NCBI GenBank assembly: GCA_003988855.1
Contig: QYAI01000046.1
Location: 166,216-230,215, forward strand
Length of the DNA: 64,000 nucleotides
From: Arachnopeziza araneosa
Lineage: Eukaryota > Ascomycota > Leotiomycetes > Helotiales > Arachnopezizaceae
Reading direction: 5' to 3'
A program made the position numbers and the translations under genes. The notes beneath the pieces are model-generated. The model did not search any database, was not told the DNA's origin, and saw nothing but the letters and a program-made list of their open reading frames with translations. Below, piece after piece: positions 1 to 9,759 of this stretch (within the stretch, counting starts at the first letter, position 1; each line of letters starts with the position of its first letter).

Positions 1-1625
1 TATACCCATGGGCAATGGCTAAATACACATCAACAAAAGTCACGAGAGGATTGGTTATACTTGCTGGTCATGTTTGGCTACACATCGATTACAACGTTTA
101 CAGTGTTTGCTCCGGAGTGGTTGTCTGACCATGCAGTGAACACAGAAGTTCTCTTCGTCATATTTCCACTCAGCTAGGAGCTCTTCTATGACAGCTTTTT
201 GTTGACTAAGACCACCGAGTTTTGGTACAAATCCGGGCTCGAATATCATGGTGCAAGTATAGAAATATGCGCAGAGGCTATACGACACAGCAAACATGAG
301 GTTGCTGAATGGATAAGAGGACAAAGTACCTGAAAAGGTTAGATTATAAATCCAGAGACGGGAATCACTGACCTGGAAGAATAGTGGTGAACCAATTCAA
401 CCCAACCCAAAAAAGAGTTGCTGCGAAAATTCCCGCTAGCCAAGGCTACTCAATCAGCTCAGACCCATCATCACAAACCATCGGGGACTTACTGTCTTGT
501 GCATGTGTCGCATATCAGAGGGGGCGTACTCCATCACTTGCTGCGCAAACCATTGTAAACCATATCCAGCGAGTAGAGCGAGTGGAATGCCTGCGAAAAC
601 TACCATATGGCTCGATATCATAATCATGACCCAAATGATCAAGAAAGGCCATAGGAAGAAGAACTTATTCATGAATCCTCGTTTGTCCTTCATCAACCAC
701 GAAGACATCGGAAACTCGACTGTCTCTGGTTTCGCATCCTCATCATAACCACATTCTTTCAATGCTCGATGCCACATCCTTTCAGTTTTCATTTCTTCTG
801 CGGTGATGGCCGGCGTTTTGCCCGTAGCGGTTTTTGCGAATCGATCGGCCCCATACTCGAGCAATTTCTGTATACATCCTTGGGATCCTTTGACTAAAGC
901 CCAGTGCAAAGCCGTAAATCCCGTCTCGTCCGTGGCATGAACATCTGCACCCCATCTCAAGAACAAATCTACGCAGGCTGGGAATCCTTTGTAAGCCGCC
1001 CACATCAAAGACGTGTGGCCTTGCCTATCAGGAACATCAACATTGATATTCTGATGAAGAAGAAGGACTAGTAAGAAGATGTTGCCTTCAAATGTCGCAA
1101 GGTGAAGAATGTTGTAACCCTGAATATCCGTAACCAGAGGATCGGCGCCATGCTGTAGCAGGAGATTGACCGTATAATAGTGGCATCTCTGGGCAGCCCA
1201 CATTGCAGGAGTGGCTACTGATTCTCCTCCTTTCTTATTGACATCTGCACCATTCTCTAGAAGGAATTGACACATGGCATATTGATTGTTAATAGCAGCC
1301 CACTGTCATAAAGTCAATTCTGATCCGGATAGATGGTTAGGACAAATACATGTAATGAGGTAATGCCTTCCCCGTCGCAATATGAGGAATCATACTTCTT
1401 GGTGTCGAAAAGCCTTTGGATTCCTTGAATATCACCCAGCCGGGCCAGCTGCATTATATCTTCATCGGGGCTGGACTCTGGTCCCGCAGGAAGAATATCA
1501 GATAACTCAACGTGGTCATCATCGCTGACCTTGGGCGCCGCCGCCGATGCTTTGCCATTTGGCATTATTGGGAGCTTGTTTTGCGCTGTTCCATTCGCAG
1601 ATGTGGGGTTTGCAGCACTCGCCAT
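1..1625 (-). CDS. AKR1: Ankyrin-repeat DHHC palmitoyltransferase, Akr1 type (C-terminus cut by window edge)
   Basis: This is a protein S-acyltransferase that attaches palmitate to cysteines of membrane-associated proteins, normally at Golgi or endosomal membranes. Five exons join in frame: 1625-1350, 1302-493, 445-373, 329-65 and 18-1 (continuing off the left edge). Introns are 47, 47, 43 and 46 nt. The N-terminus is disordered, followed by about six ankyrin repeats (blocks such as GHTSLMWAAYKGF and ETGFTALHWALVKG). Two hydrophobic pairs follow (FFFLWPFLIIWVMIMISS; PWLAGIFAATLFWVGLNW), then the Cys-rich domain with CVHCMVRQPLRSKHCKRC and the catalytic DHHC-PW. I chose the start at MASAANPT because an upstream in-frame ATG (1724) would add only a weak extension. 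The DHHC tetrad is completed only by removing a GC-AG intron. The ankyrin plus DHHC architecture is diagnostic; the last membrane helices lie outside the window. Confidence 0.93.
19..64 (-). other. GC-AG intron inside the DHHC codons of Akr1
   Basis: On the minus strand the exon ends ...AAA CAT GAC CA, followed by GCAAGTATAACC and, 46 nt later, TATTTAG then CCATTGCCCATGG. Removing GCAAGT...TTAG gives Lys-His-Asp-His-His-Cys-Pro-Trp, the invariant active-site sequence. The nearest GT donor, 4 nt downstream, gives His-Asp-Gln-Gln and destroys the motif. GCAAGT is the usual consensus of GC donors. Confidence 0.85.
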
Positions 1626-2026
1626 TCTGAGCTCTGGAGGTTGGTACTGTAAGTTGGAAGGCAGGAGCAAGGGATAAGCTATAGAAGTTGGATGTGTCGG
1701 AATCACAATCGCATCATGTCGCACGGTGATGATGTCCTATTTCTGTGAGATGCCAACGGGAAAATATGTTCATAGGCTTGGAAGTTGGAGCAGTGGTTGA
1801 ATTTGTAAAGGAGTACGAGTAAACTGGCTTGCTGCGCACTTCTCGCGAGGCTGAGCCGTCATCAAAAGCAAACCTGGCAGGGGTCCGCTTCGGATTTAGG
1901 CCTAAATGAGCTGCCAACATAGGCCGAAGCCTTGCTCTTGTGCTGGACTTTATTTCTTCAGCCTTCGCGACGACGACCTGAAGCTGCACTGGTATCGACT
2001 GTTGAACAGTCATTTCGACATAAAAG
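1626..2026. promoter_or_regulatory. Divergent promoter region between AKR1 and SRP receptor beta
   Basis: These 401 bp separate two genes read in opposite directions, so both promoters and 5' leaders must lie here. I see no further ORF with coding character and no recognisable TATA box at a convincing position. The stretch next to the SRP receptor gene is pyrimidine-rich. Confidence 0.5.
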
Positions 2027-2944
2027 ATGCCTTCCTTTCAAGATCTGCTGAATTCCTTGCTCAGTCCATCCCCTCTAGGCCTTGCAATTGCATTAGTGCT
2101 TGCTGTCACCATCCCCATCTTCCTTCACTCAGTGGTTTTTCGTGCCAGCGGACTCACAACTCTCCCTTCAATACTATTGGTTGGTCCTAGTGACTCCGGT
2201 AAAACATCCCTCCTAACTCTGGTAAGTTTGGTTCCAACGGCACAAATCCTGTCTAACTCCAAGCAGTTTGAACGCGGTACAAATGCTGCAACCCATACTT
2301 CCCAAACTTCTATAGCAGTCGAATGTTCTCTGCCAGTGGGGACTGTAGCTGGAAGTGACAAATACCGTTCAGTCAATGATCCAACAAATCAGGCCCACAA
2401 GAAGTTCTTGTTGATCGATACACCCGGACATGGCAAGTTGCGTCATCTCGCGCTGGACGGTGTCACAAATCCACAAAACCTAAAGGGTCTTATATTCGTT
2501 GTAGATGCTGCCACTTTATCCGCTGGGGACGAGAGTTTGAGACAGACAGCAGACTATTTGCATGATATTTTACTACTTCTTCAAAAGAGGTTATCAGGGA
2601 GCAAGGCTGCCAAGGCAATGAAGGACATACCTGTTATGATCGCCGCAAACAAGATGGATCTCTTCACAGCTCTTCCCACAGCATTGGTCAAAAACAGTCT
2701 CGAATCAGAAATTACCAAGGTCCGGGTATCAAGATCGAAAGGTCTGTTGGACTCTGGTATCGGGATGGGTGACGCCATCCAAGAAGAGAATGATGAATGG
2801 CTTGGAGAGATGGGGTCTAGTGATTTCAAGTTCTCCCAGATGGAGGAGTTTAATATCTCAGTTGACGTTTTGGGAGGCAATATTTTAGGAGGAGACGGCC
2901 CGACTGTAGAAAAATGGTGGAAGTGGGTTTCTGAGAGACTGTGA
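2027..2944 (+). CDS. SRP102: Signal recognition particle receptor beta subunit
   Basis: This is the small membrane GTPase that anchors the SRP receptor alpha subunit to the ER during co-translational targeting. The single-exon frame encodes 305 residues. One membrane helix lies near residues 17-38 (LGLAIALVLAVTIPIFLHSV) with almost no lumenal tail, as in the family. The G domain follows: P-loop GPSDSGKT at 53-60, the switch II motif DTPGHGKLR, and the guanine-specificity motif NKMD. An acidic insert (QEENDEWLGEMGSSD) precedes the C-terminal helix EKWWKWVSERL, which also closes fungal homologues. The order TM-G1-G3-G4 and the length fit SRPRB and not ARF or SAR GTPases. The start is the first ATG of the frame and no intron is needed. 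Confidence 0.93.
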   Translation: MPSFQDLLNSLLSPSPLGLAIALVLAVTIPIFLHSVVFRASGLTTLPSILLVGPSDSGKTSLLTLVSLVPTAQILSNSKQFERGTNAATHTSQTSIAVECSLPVGTVAGSDKYRSVNDPTNQAHKKFLLIDTPGHGKLRHLALDGVTNPQNLKGLIFVVDAATLSAGDESLRQTADYLHDILLLLQKRLSGSKAAKAMKDIPVMIAANKMDLFTALPTALVKNSLESEITKVRVSRSKGLLDSGIGMGDAIQEENDEWLGEMGSSDFKFSQMEEFNISVDVLGGNILGGDGPTVEKWWKWVSERL

Positions 2945-3203
2945 CAACCAGCAAACAAATAACATCTCACATCACTCTTGAACCTATGCTCAACCTTGAC
3001 TAGAAAACCTTTACTAATCCAAACCTCGGACATCGTTGCAAGTCAATTTCAGATACAATAATACAGTATGTCTAAGACTCCTCTCGAGATGACCGCTAGG
3101 TATTTGCAAATCCCAATTCCCTGCACCTTCTGTAGAGTTGAATCTACCCGACCAACGCCATTCATGCTAGGACTCCTCATCTTTGTCGTGATATTATAGT
3201 CGT

Positions 3204-4860
3204 TTAGACTTTCGTCTGCTTCACCAACCAGCCTAGAAGGTCAACTTTGGTCACTACGGCCACTGGTTTCGATAAACCGCCATTATCAATCCCACCCTTC
3301 TCAGTGACAATCGCAGCGCTATTCCACTCAAAAAAATTTGATAATGCAAAAAGCGGCGTATCCATAGTAATCTCGACGAATTTCCTCTTAGGTGTCTTCT
3401 GGTGTTTTCCATCCTGACTGTTCTTGGTTCCATTAGTCTTAGGCGGTTGCGTTAGGCGGCTTATGTCCTTTGGATCTGTGACTACTTCTGGAATAGACGA
3501 AAAGTCAAACATGACTTCCGAGACGAGAGATTTGCCTGTAGCACGCCCACGGCTAATCCAACTTAGGAGGTTGCCCAAGGTCACGAGACCTACGAGTTTT
3601 CCGCCCGCAGGAGCGAGGACTGGTAATTGATCGAATCCCTTTTCTCTCATGGTTTCGACAGCTTCTGAGCATTGGGTATCTGCTAGAACCGTGGTCACGG
3701 GCTTCAGTCGAAGAGATCGGATTGTAGCACCGTGATATGGATCTTTCTTCGACACAGAGTCAATGATAGGAGACGGTGGTGAGGTCGTTGGTGGAGAAGG
3801 TGGTAGGAGATCGTTCGCAGCCAGCCAGTCATCATCTGCGAATTTGCTCAGATAGCTTCTGATACTGTCTGGTAGAATTACCACGACAATATCCCCTTTG
3901 CCGAGTCCCAATTCCTTTACACCTTTGACCATTGCAGCAATAGCACTTCCACTACTTCCTCCAACCAAAAGGCCCTCTTCAGCAATGAGTCTCCTCGCAT
4001 AAGCGAAAGATTCACGATCATCCGTCTTGTACCATATATCTACCGATTTTTGATCCAGCACATCTGGGATGAAGTCGTATCCAATGCCTTCCACCTTGTA
4101 TCCTTCGTTTGCATGTTCCTGGTTCAAAGTTTCCGGTAATGCGAGGATCGAGCCGTAAGGATCGGCTGCTATTACCTTGACTTCGGGATTATGTTTCTTC
4201 AATCCTCTTGCCAAACCTGTAATAGTTCCACCTGTACCAGCACCAGCTACTATGGCTTTGATCTTCCCGTCTGTTTGCGTCCATATTTCCTCTGCAGTGC
4301 CATACTCATGTGCCAAAGGATTGTCCTTGTTTGCATATTGGTCAAGGATATGAGAGTTGGGAATCTCTTGTTGGAGACGCTTAGCAACTCCAATATGAGA
4401 CTCGGGGGAATCAAAGGCAGCTTGGGTTGGTGTACGAATAATTGTTGCGCCAAGGGCTCGAAGGACAGCGACTTTCTCTGGTGACATTTTTTCTGGTAGC
4501 GTAATGATGGTTTTATAGCCCTTGATGGCACCAACAAGCGCCAAACCAATCCCTCTGCCACATGTTAGACCATATGCTCGTTCGATAAATTTGTACCTAC
4601 GTATTTCCACTTGTCGGCTCGATAAGAGTGTCTCCAGGTTTTATTCTTCCTGACTTTTCGGCCTCTTCAATCATCCGCAATGCTATCCGATCTTTCACGC
4701 TGCCGCCAGCGTTGAATAATTCCACCTTTGCGTACACTTCCGCTTCGATGCCGAGACTCTGTGGAATCTTATTCAATCGAACGAGGGGAGTATTGCCAAT
4801 CAGCTCGGTGGCTGACTGGGCCAATACCGGCACACGCGCCGGTTTGCTTTGCGGAGACAT
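3204..4860 (-). CDS. CYS4: Cystathionine beta-synthase
   Basis: This PLP enzyme condenses serine and homocysteine to cystathionine, the first step of transsulfuration to cysteine, in the cytosol. Two exons (4860-4601 and 4554-3204) are joined by removing a 46-nt GTAGGT...CAG intron that falls within SGNTGIG, giving 536 residues. The PLP lysine is K56 in AGGSVKDR; the phosphate-binding loop is EPTSGNTGIG; GGTITG and GGSSGSA are further fold-type II signatures. The C-terminal half carries a CBS pair (VVTKVDLLGWL at the end; RLKPVTTVLADTQCSEAVETM at the start), split by an unusually long Lys-rich linker (NGTKNSQDGKHQKTPKRK). There is no N-terminal heme-binding domain, as in yeast CBS. The in-frame extension upstream starts with TTG, so MSPQSKPAR at 4860 is preferred. 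Cysteine synthases lack the CBS pair. Confidence 0.95.
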
Positions 4861-5365
4861 TGCGGTAATCAATTGACTTCAAAAAACGGAAGAAATTCCT
4901 TTCTGAAAATGCTCACGGAAGTAGGAAGGAAGACAGAAGGATCGCGTCAGTCTTTGTACTGTGGGGCAATCCTGAACGCAGCCGCTGATAACCGGAATCG
5001 GGTGGGGGATCCTGACACGTGACTTGACCGACGATGGGATGATGAATCCACAATAGTTGGCTTGATGTTGAAAATTTCTTGTAAAGAAGTATTCCGAGGA
5101 TGAGCAAATCAATGATTCTAAATTTGTGTTGCCATCCGAACAGGAACGAGGACAAATGCGCCAATCGCCTGTTACTATATTAAGCTGCAAGGCTAACTGA
5201 CGCCTCCATCTCAATTTCAAGATCTCATGCCAGGAACGCCAACTTCCTTTCTTCCAACAACATCGCAACTTCAGCATCGCATCACCCCGCAGCGCAACCA
5301 TTGTCCATTTCGCATTTGCTGTTTGTCCAAGTCACTCGTTAAAAAGATTCGCATACGCAATTACC
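4861..5365. promoter_or_regulatory. Divergent promoter region between CBS and the wall-protein gene
   Basis: These 505 bp contain the 5' regions of two divergent genes. The side next to the secreted-protein gene is pyrimidine- and A-rich (5240-5365), typical of a fungal core promoter and leader. Short ORFs on both strands here look like chance frames. Confidence 0.45.
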
Positions 5366-6239
5366 ATGCGTCTCACAAACGCTCTCGTTATCCTCGCGGC
5401 ATCCTCGCCCCTGGCATTGGCATACCCAAAATTCACCGTACCAGCAGCTGGAGCCTCTGTACCTGGTGGAACGACTTTGACAGTTACCTGGGTTGACAGT
5501 GGAGATGCGCCATCGATAGCTGATCTCACCGCATACCAGCTGTTCCTCTATTCCGGCTCGAATACAGCTCCACAGCAGTTATATATGTTGTCGACTGCGG
5601 CTTTCGCTGTCGGCAACACAGCTACAGTCACAATTCCCGCGACCATTGGAGGTGTTGGTGCAGATGCTTAGTCAGTGTTGCTGGAATCGTTCCTCTCTAG
5701 GTGCTAACGTTGTTGTAGTTTCCTTGGTATTATGGCTTCAGCAACTGCCGGTGGCACCATTACATCCTTCTCAGATCGCTTTACGCTGACTGGAATGACG
5801 GGTGTCTTTTCTGCTGCGGTTCAAGCAGCTCTTGCAACCGTCTCGGGCACAGCTGGACCTGCCGTTATTAACCAGGTTACTGTTCCTGGTGCAGGTGCCG
5901 CAGCACCAGTCGATGCAGGGGCTTTTGGAACACCCTATTATGAACAAGTTGGCACGATAAGATATGCTCCTATGCAACCAGTTCCTCCTACAGCAATTAC
6001 TGCTACAAACACAGCTCCTCTCTTCCCTACATCATCAGTTGCTATAGCCACCACATTCTTGCCTATTCCGAGCATTGTGACGACACAAACTCAAGCCCAA
6101 ACATTCGCCGTTTCAAGCCACGCAAATACTGTATGTTTGTGTTTGTATGATTAGTTACGTTACTGACTTTTCACAGGCCGCTCCTGCGTCGCAGCCTACG
6201 GACGATATGCAACGATTCTTGAACAGGTGGAAGGACTAA
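5366..6239 (+). CDS. Secreted Kre9/Knh1-like cell-wall protein
   Basis: Three exons (5366-5670, 5719-6130, 6177-6239) are joined by 48- and 46-nt GT-AG introns and give 259 residues. Residues 1-19 are a signal peptide (MRLTNALVILAASSPLALA), followed directly by the domain starting YPKFTVPAAGASVPGGTTLTV. That begins a Kre9/Knh1-type beta-sandwich (about 20-120), the family linked to beta-1,6-glucan assembly. The rest is rich in Ala, Thr and Ser (TATNTAPLFPTSSVAIATTF) and is likely O-mannosylated. Most fungal relatives end in a GPI signal, but this one ends with the polar MQRFLNRWKD, so it is probably soluble or wall-associated without an anchor. The intron branch site GCTAAC at 5703 supports the first splice. 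The role in glucan synthesis is inferred from the family. Confidence 0.78.
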
Positions 6240-7031
6240 ATGGTTGTATAGTACTCTAAGCCGAAGTAGGCACTCTGTTATTGGAGTTTGGTGTTGCGGG
6301 AGCATTTGGATACAACAATTTTAGAATAGTTATACGGCGCATTGTCTGAAGGGAGACGAATACCCACCACATTTAACCCTCAAAGTCTACGTGATCTACA
6401 TGCCACACTTATCTATTCATTTTCGCCTTTTCCACCTCTGTTCTAGTTGAAGAGGCCTGACGGGAACTATGGTCTATTTGACAGCCAAACACTAGCCGCT
6501 ATCCAAAGGCACCCTCGCAGTCCTGCTTGAACACTCTTCAGGTCAGCTACAGTTAACTGAGTGGATGACAGCAGCTGGACTGAAAGTGTCGTTAGGCACA
6601 AGCTGAATATAACGTTCTTACAAAATAGCATTTCCTCTACTCAAACACTCCCTTTAATATTCGCTTCATATCGCTTTGTTCTTTTCAGTTTTACTCTCCA
6701 AAACTACTGCCGTTAAGTTCTATGCTTAAAAGTCAGAACACACAGTCTATAGTCAAGACCACGATTGCTGCAAGGATTATAGGGTTTAGATCCAAAAACT
6801 GTTGCAAAGCTGTACATCCGTTATTAAGCCGACGGCCACTCCAATTCCTCCGATGATGATTGTTTCTTCTTTTTCAGTGCTGTATATGCGATATCAACCT
6901 ACCAATCGGCGAGCTTACACTTCTACCTTCCTCCCTCTTCAACTTTATTTAAAGCTCTAGATATGCCCTTTTCTTGCAGTTCAAACCTATATGCAAGACT
7001 TTTTAATCCAAGTCACACTTTACAGGATCAG
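6240..7031. other. Intergenic, no gene seen
   Basis: AT-rich spacer between the wall-protein gene and the DJ-1/PfpI gene. It must contain the terminator of the first and the promoter of the second. TATTTAAAG at 6947-6955 is a TATA-like element about 80 bp before the chosen start. Nothing else is recognisable. Confidence 0.5.
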
Positions 7032-7667
7032 ATGGCTAGCCCACAACCTCTTCAAGTGCTTCTGGCAGCTCACCCCAAGCTCGATAGCCTTGACTTAGTT
7101 GGTCCACTCGAGATTCTCTCCACGGCAATGCTCAAATCACCAACTTTCAATCTGCAAATCGCAGCCCTGTCACCTACTATCACCACAGCTCAGAACCTTA
7201 CTTTCCAGCGTCACATCTCCATCGCCGAAGCATACTCCGCTCTCTCGTCCTTCGATATTCTGATTATACCTGGTGGCAATATTCCACCTATAATAGAAGC
7301 CAAAGCGGAACCCATACCCCTAATTGCAGCCTTTGCCGCGTTGCGAGATGGGAAGAAGAGAACCATCCTGAGCATTTGCGCAGGGAGTCTCTTTCTTGCC
7401 GATGCAGGGGTGCTGAAGGGTTTGACGGCTACAACGCATCCAAGTGCCTATGACAGATTGAGGGCTTATGATGGTGTGAAGATGGTCGAGGAGCGGTTTG
7501 TGGTGAATAAGACAGATGAGCACAGAGTGAGGGTGATTACCTCTGGCGGGATTAGTTGTGGTCTTGATGCTTGTCTTTGGTTGGTTGGAGATGTCACTGG
7601 GAGGGAAGAGATGGTGAGGGTGGCTGAGATGGTGCAGTATTCTATGAGAGAAGGGATTGTGCTTTAA
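7032..7667 (+). CDS. DJ-1/PfpI superfamily protein resembling isonitrile hydratase
   Basis: Intronless gene for 211 residues. The fold is the class I glutamine-amidotransferase-like DJ-1/PfpI fold. HPKLDSLDLVGPLEIL carries the N-terminal Asp of the isonitrile-hydratase branch (D21), DILIIPGG is the central strand, and SICAGSLFLADAGVLKG holds the nucleophile-elbow cysteine C116. ATTHPSAYD and ITSGGISCGLDACLWL are also typical of that branch. The Pseudomonas enzyme converts isonitriles to N-formamides and has Thr after the catalytic Cys; here the residue is Ala, so activity may differ. The upstream in-frame ATG at 6963 adds 23 weak residues, and MASPQPLQV is the better start. Many fungi carry several paralogues of unknown substrate, so only the family is certain. 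Confidence 0.82.
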   Translation: MASPQPLQVLLAAHPKLDSLDLVGPLEILSTAMLKSPTFNLQIAALSPTITTAQNLTFQRHISIAEAYSALSSFDILIIPGGNIPPIIEAKAEPIPLIAAFAALRDGKKRTILSICAGSLFLADAGVLKGLTATTHPSAYDRLRAYDGVKMVEERFVVNKTDEHRVRVITSGGISCGLDACLWLVGDVTGREEMVRVAEMVQYSMREGIVL

Positions 7668-8000
7668 CTAAATGTCAAGGTAATGAGGATTTTAAAGTGG
7701 TTCTTTTAAGCGAAACTCCACTCCCTCAATTAGAATCGGAAACAATGAAGTTATTGATTGCTTTAGTCACTGCAAAGAATGTAGACATCGTTTTGCTGGA
7801 CTTTCAGAGTTATTCTACCTCTTAATCTCTAGTTTAAACAAACCAGAGGTGATTTGGATATTCAATTTCGAGGATGTATTTGATTTCAAAGATACTTTAA
7901 GAGTTGCAATGAGCTTGTGTGATATTCCGCCAAGTTCACTCAATGCTTGCTACTAAGCTTAGATGAAGCAATCCTCAGAACAAATGAAAACAGTGAACAT
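7668..8000. other. Convergent 3' intergenic region
   Basis: AT-rich spacer of 333 bp between the stop of the DJ-1/PfpI gene (+) and the stop of the dioxygenase gene (-). It should hold both polyadenylation regions. I see no coding signal. Confidence 0.5.
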
Positions 8001-9257
8001 CTAGTCGATAGACCGCCTAAATTGAAACATATCATTAAGCTGTATAAAGTCGCTGTTATCAGGTAATAAGTCGGCTCTGACTTCAATTGGCTGGCCTCCG
8101 TGCTTCATGAAGAAATTCCCCTGGCTGAGAGGGAGTTTTGTTCGCAGAGTATGATTCTCATACCATTGGGCCTAATGAAACCGATCATTAGCATTGGTAT
8201 TGATACTTAAACCTTGCAATAACAGCAAAGATACTTGAAAATGATCTTGAGAGGAAGACAAACTTGATATCCTAGTGCCAGCATTATTCGGTAGTGCTCA
8301 CTTTCATTTGGCATCCCCGCATGCCAAGTTCTCAAGTCTCTCAACATGATATCTCCCTTCTCGCATACTGGCTGGATGGGAGGCCGGAGTAGGCGTCTCT
8401 CTTCAACAATGTGTGGCGAGACGTTTGTTCTACAGCTCTTTCTCAGCTTGTTATATGCGATAAGCTAGCAAGTCACTTACGTGGGCTCTCCAACTCGTAG
8501 TGTTGCATTTGCCAACTTGGTTTCTGGGGTAGCAATGACTTGGTCTGCACCCTTCGTATGTGCGTGAGATCCTAACCAAAACTCTGTTGATCCTGTAGTA
8601 ATATTAAAATCACATAATGGGATATTGGCAATCACGAAGAAGGGACACTCCAAACTGTTAGTGTATTTAAAGGGATGTTTGTGGAGCGTTATGCTGTACT
8701 TGAGGATGGTAGAACGTTATGTCTTTGTGGACTGGCTGCCGGAGTTTATGAGTTTTAGGGAGTGCGTTGTTGCCGGTTAGAAAATTCCATATCGGTTTCG
8801 TACCCAGGTAGCTACGTAGTCTATGTTAACCACGCTCTCTTAAACAAATACATAAATATGTAGCATACACATTCATTAGTTGAATGACAAAGGGATTGAA
8901 GAACACATCATTGTAAAGATAGTCTGGATTTTTCAATGGAGGAGCTTGAAGAATGTTGGCTATTCACTGTCAACATAATTCAGGCACACTTTAAACAGAT
9001 ATCCTACAATTTACTCCCTGGTTAAACGGTTTGACGTTGTTCTTCAGTAAATCATCGGCTTCCTTGGTCATGACTGAATTCAAATGCTCCACATGAGCCA
9101 GATCAACAACCGATTTAAGGACAACAAAGCCATCCTGATGAAGAGCCTCAAGGGCAGCTTCGATATTTGGACTATCAAAGGCCGATAGCCTCAGCTCATC
9201 GAGAGTGGGGCGAATTTCCCGAGGGGCGTCGGGGATGTTTTCCAGGGACAAACCCAT
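8001..9257 (-). CDS. Phytanoyl-CoA dioxygenase (PhyH) family 2-oxoglutarate/Fe(II) oxygenase
   Basis: Six exons join in frame: 9257-9008, 8959-8869, 8811-8700, 8647-8481, 8429-8264 and 8171-8001, giving 318 residues. Introns are 48, 57, 52, 51 and 92 nt, all GT-AG. Only the first exon is long enough to stand out as an ORF. The protein opens MGLSLENIPDAPREI, then QDGFVVLKSVVDLAHV, FNQGVNSNILQAPPL, WNFLTGNNALP, and LRQPVHKDITFYHPQ with the iron ligands H142 and D144. DFNITTGSTEFWLGSH follows, then RDLRTWHAGMPNE with the distal ligand H243 and 2-oxoglutarate-binding R254. The facial triad is complete, so the enzyme should be active. Family members hydroxylate lipids or secondary metabolites; the substrate here is unknown. 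It is divergent from the NCS1 permease, with 502 bp between starts. Confidence 0.88.
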
Positions 9258-9759
9258 GCTTTTAAAGAATTGCGGTAATACCGAAAAGATTTAACTTAGA
9301 AAGCAAACGGTCGGCCACTCAAATCAGCGAAATGCGAAGCAACGTTTACCTGCCCAAGATAGATGATATGTAGGGGCGATCGCGATAGGTGGGGTGGCAC
9401 AACTCGGCTCTTTTCAACTGGGCATCACTCCCCTTTAGGAAGCTCGGCATGCGACGATCTCCTGGGATGTTTTCGAGAGTTGTGTTATCTGGCAGCTCGA
9501 TTCCAGTAATCAAGTGGAAAGTTGCATCCGGGGAAGTCCTAAACTCCACCTAAGCAGGTGTGAGCTTGGGTCTAGTGCATTCAGAGCCAGGATGTCGCAC
9601 AATGTTTGACAAGCTCATATATTAGTTCTGTTGTCTAGTCTCAAGATTTTCCTTTCCGTGCTTCTACATGTGCAAGATGTTTTGATTTATCTTTTGGCTC
9701 ATTCACAGATAATAGCAAGCCGCCTGTCAAGTAACAGTCCAATTTCACTACAGTACAAC
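9258..9759. promoter_or_regulatory. Shared promoter of dioxygenase and permease genes
   Basis: 502 bp lie between the starts of the divergent PhyH and NCS1 genes. A 67-codon open frame on the minus strand (9346-9549) is present, but it has no splice continuation and no family signature. No clear operator repeats are visible. The arrangement allows coordinated control of the two genes. Confidence 0.45.

Noticed and set aside
9346..9549. 67-codon minus-strand frame upstream of the dioxygenase, considered as an extra first exon
   Set aside because: It has no family similarity, ends without a useful donor, and the dioxygenase already has a normal N-terminus at MGLSLENIP.
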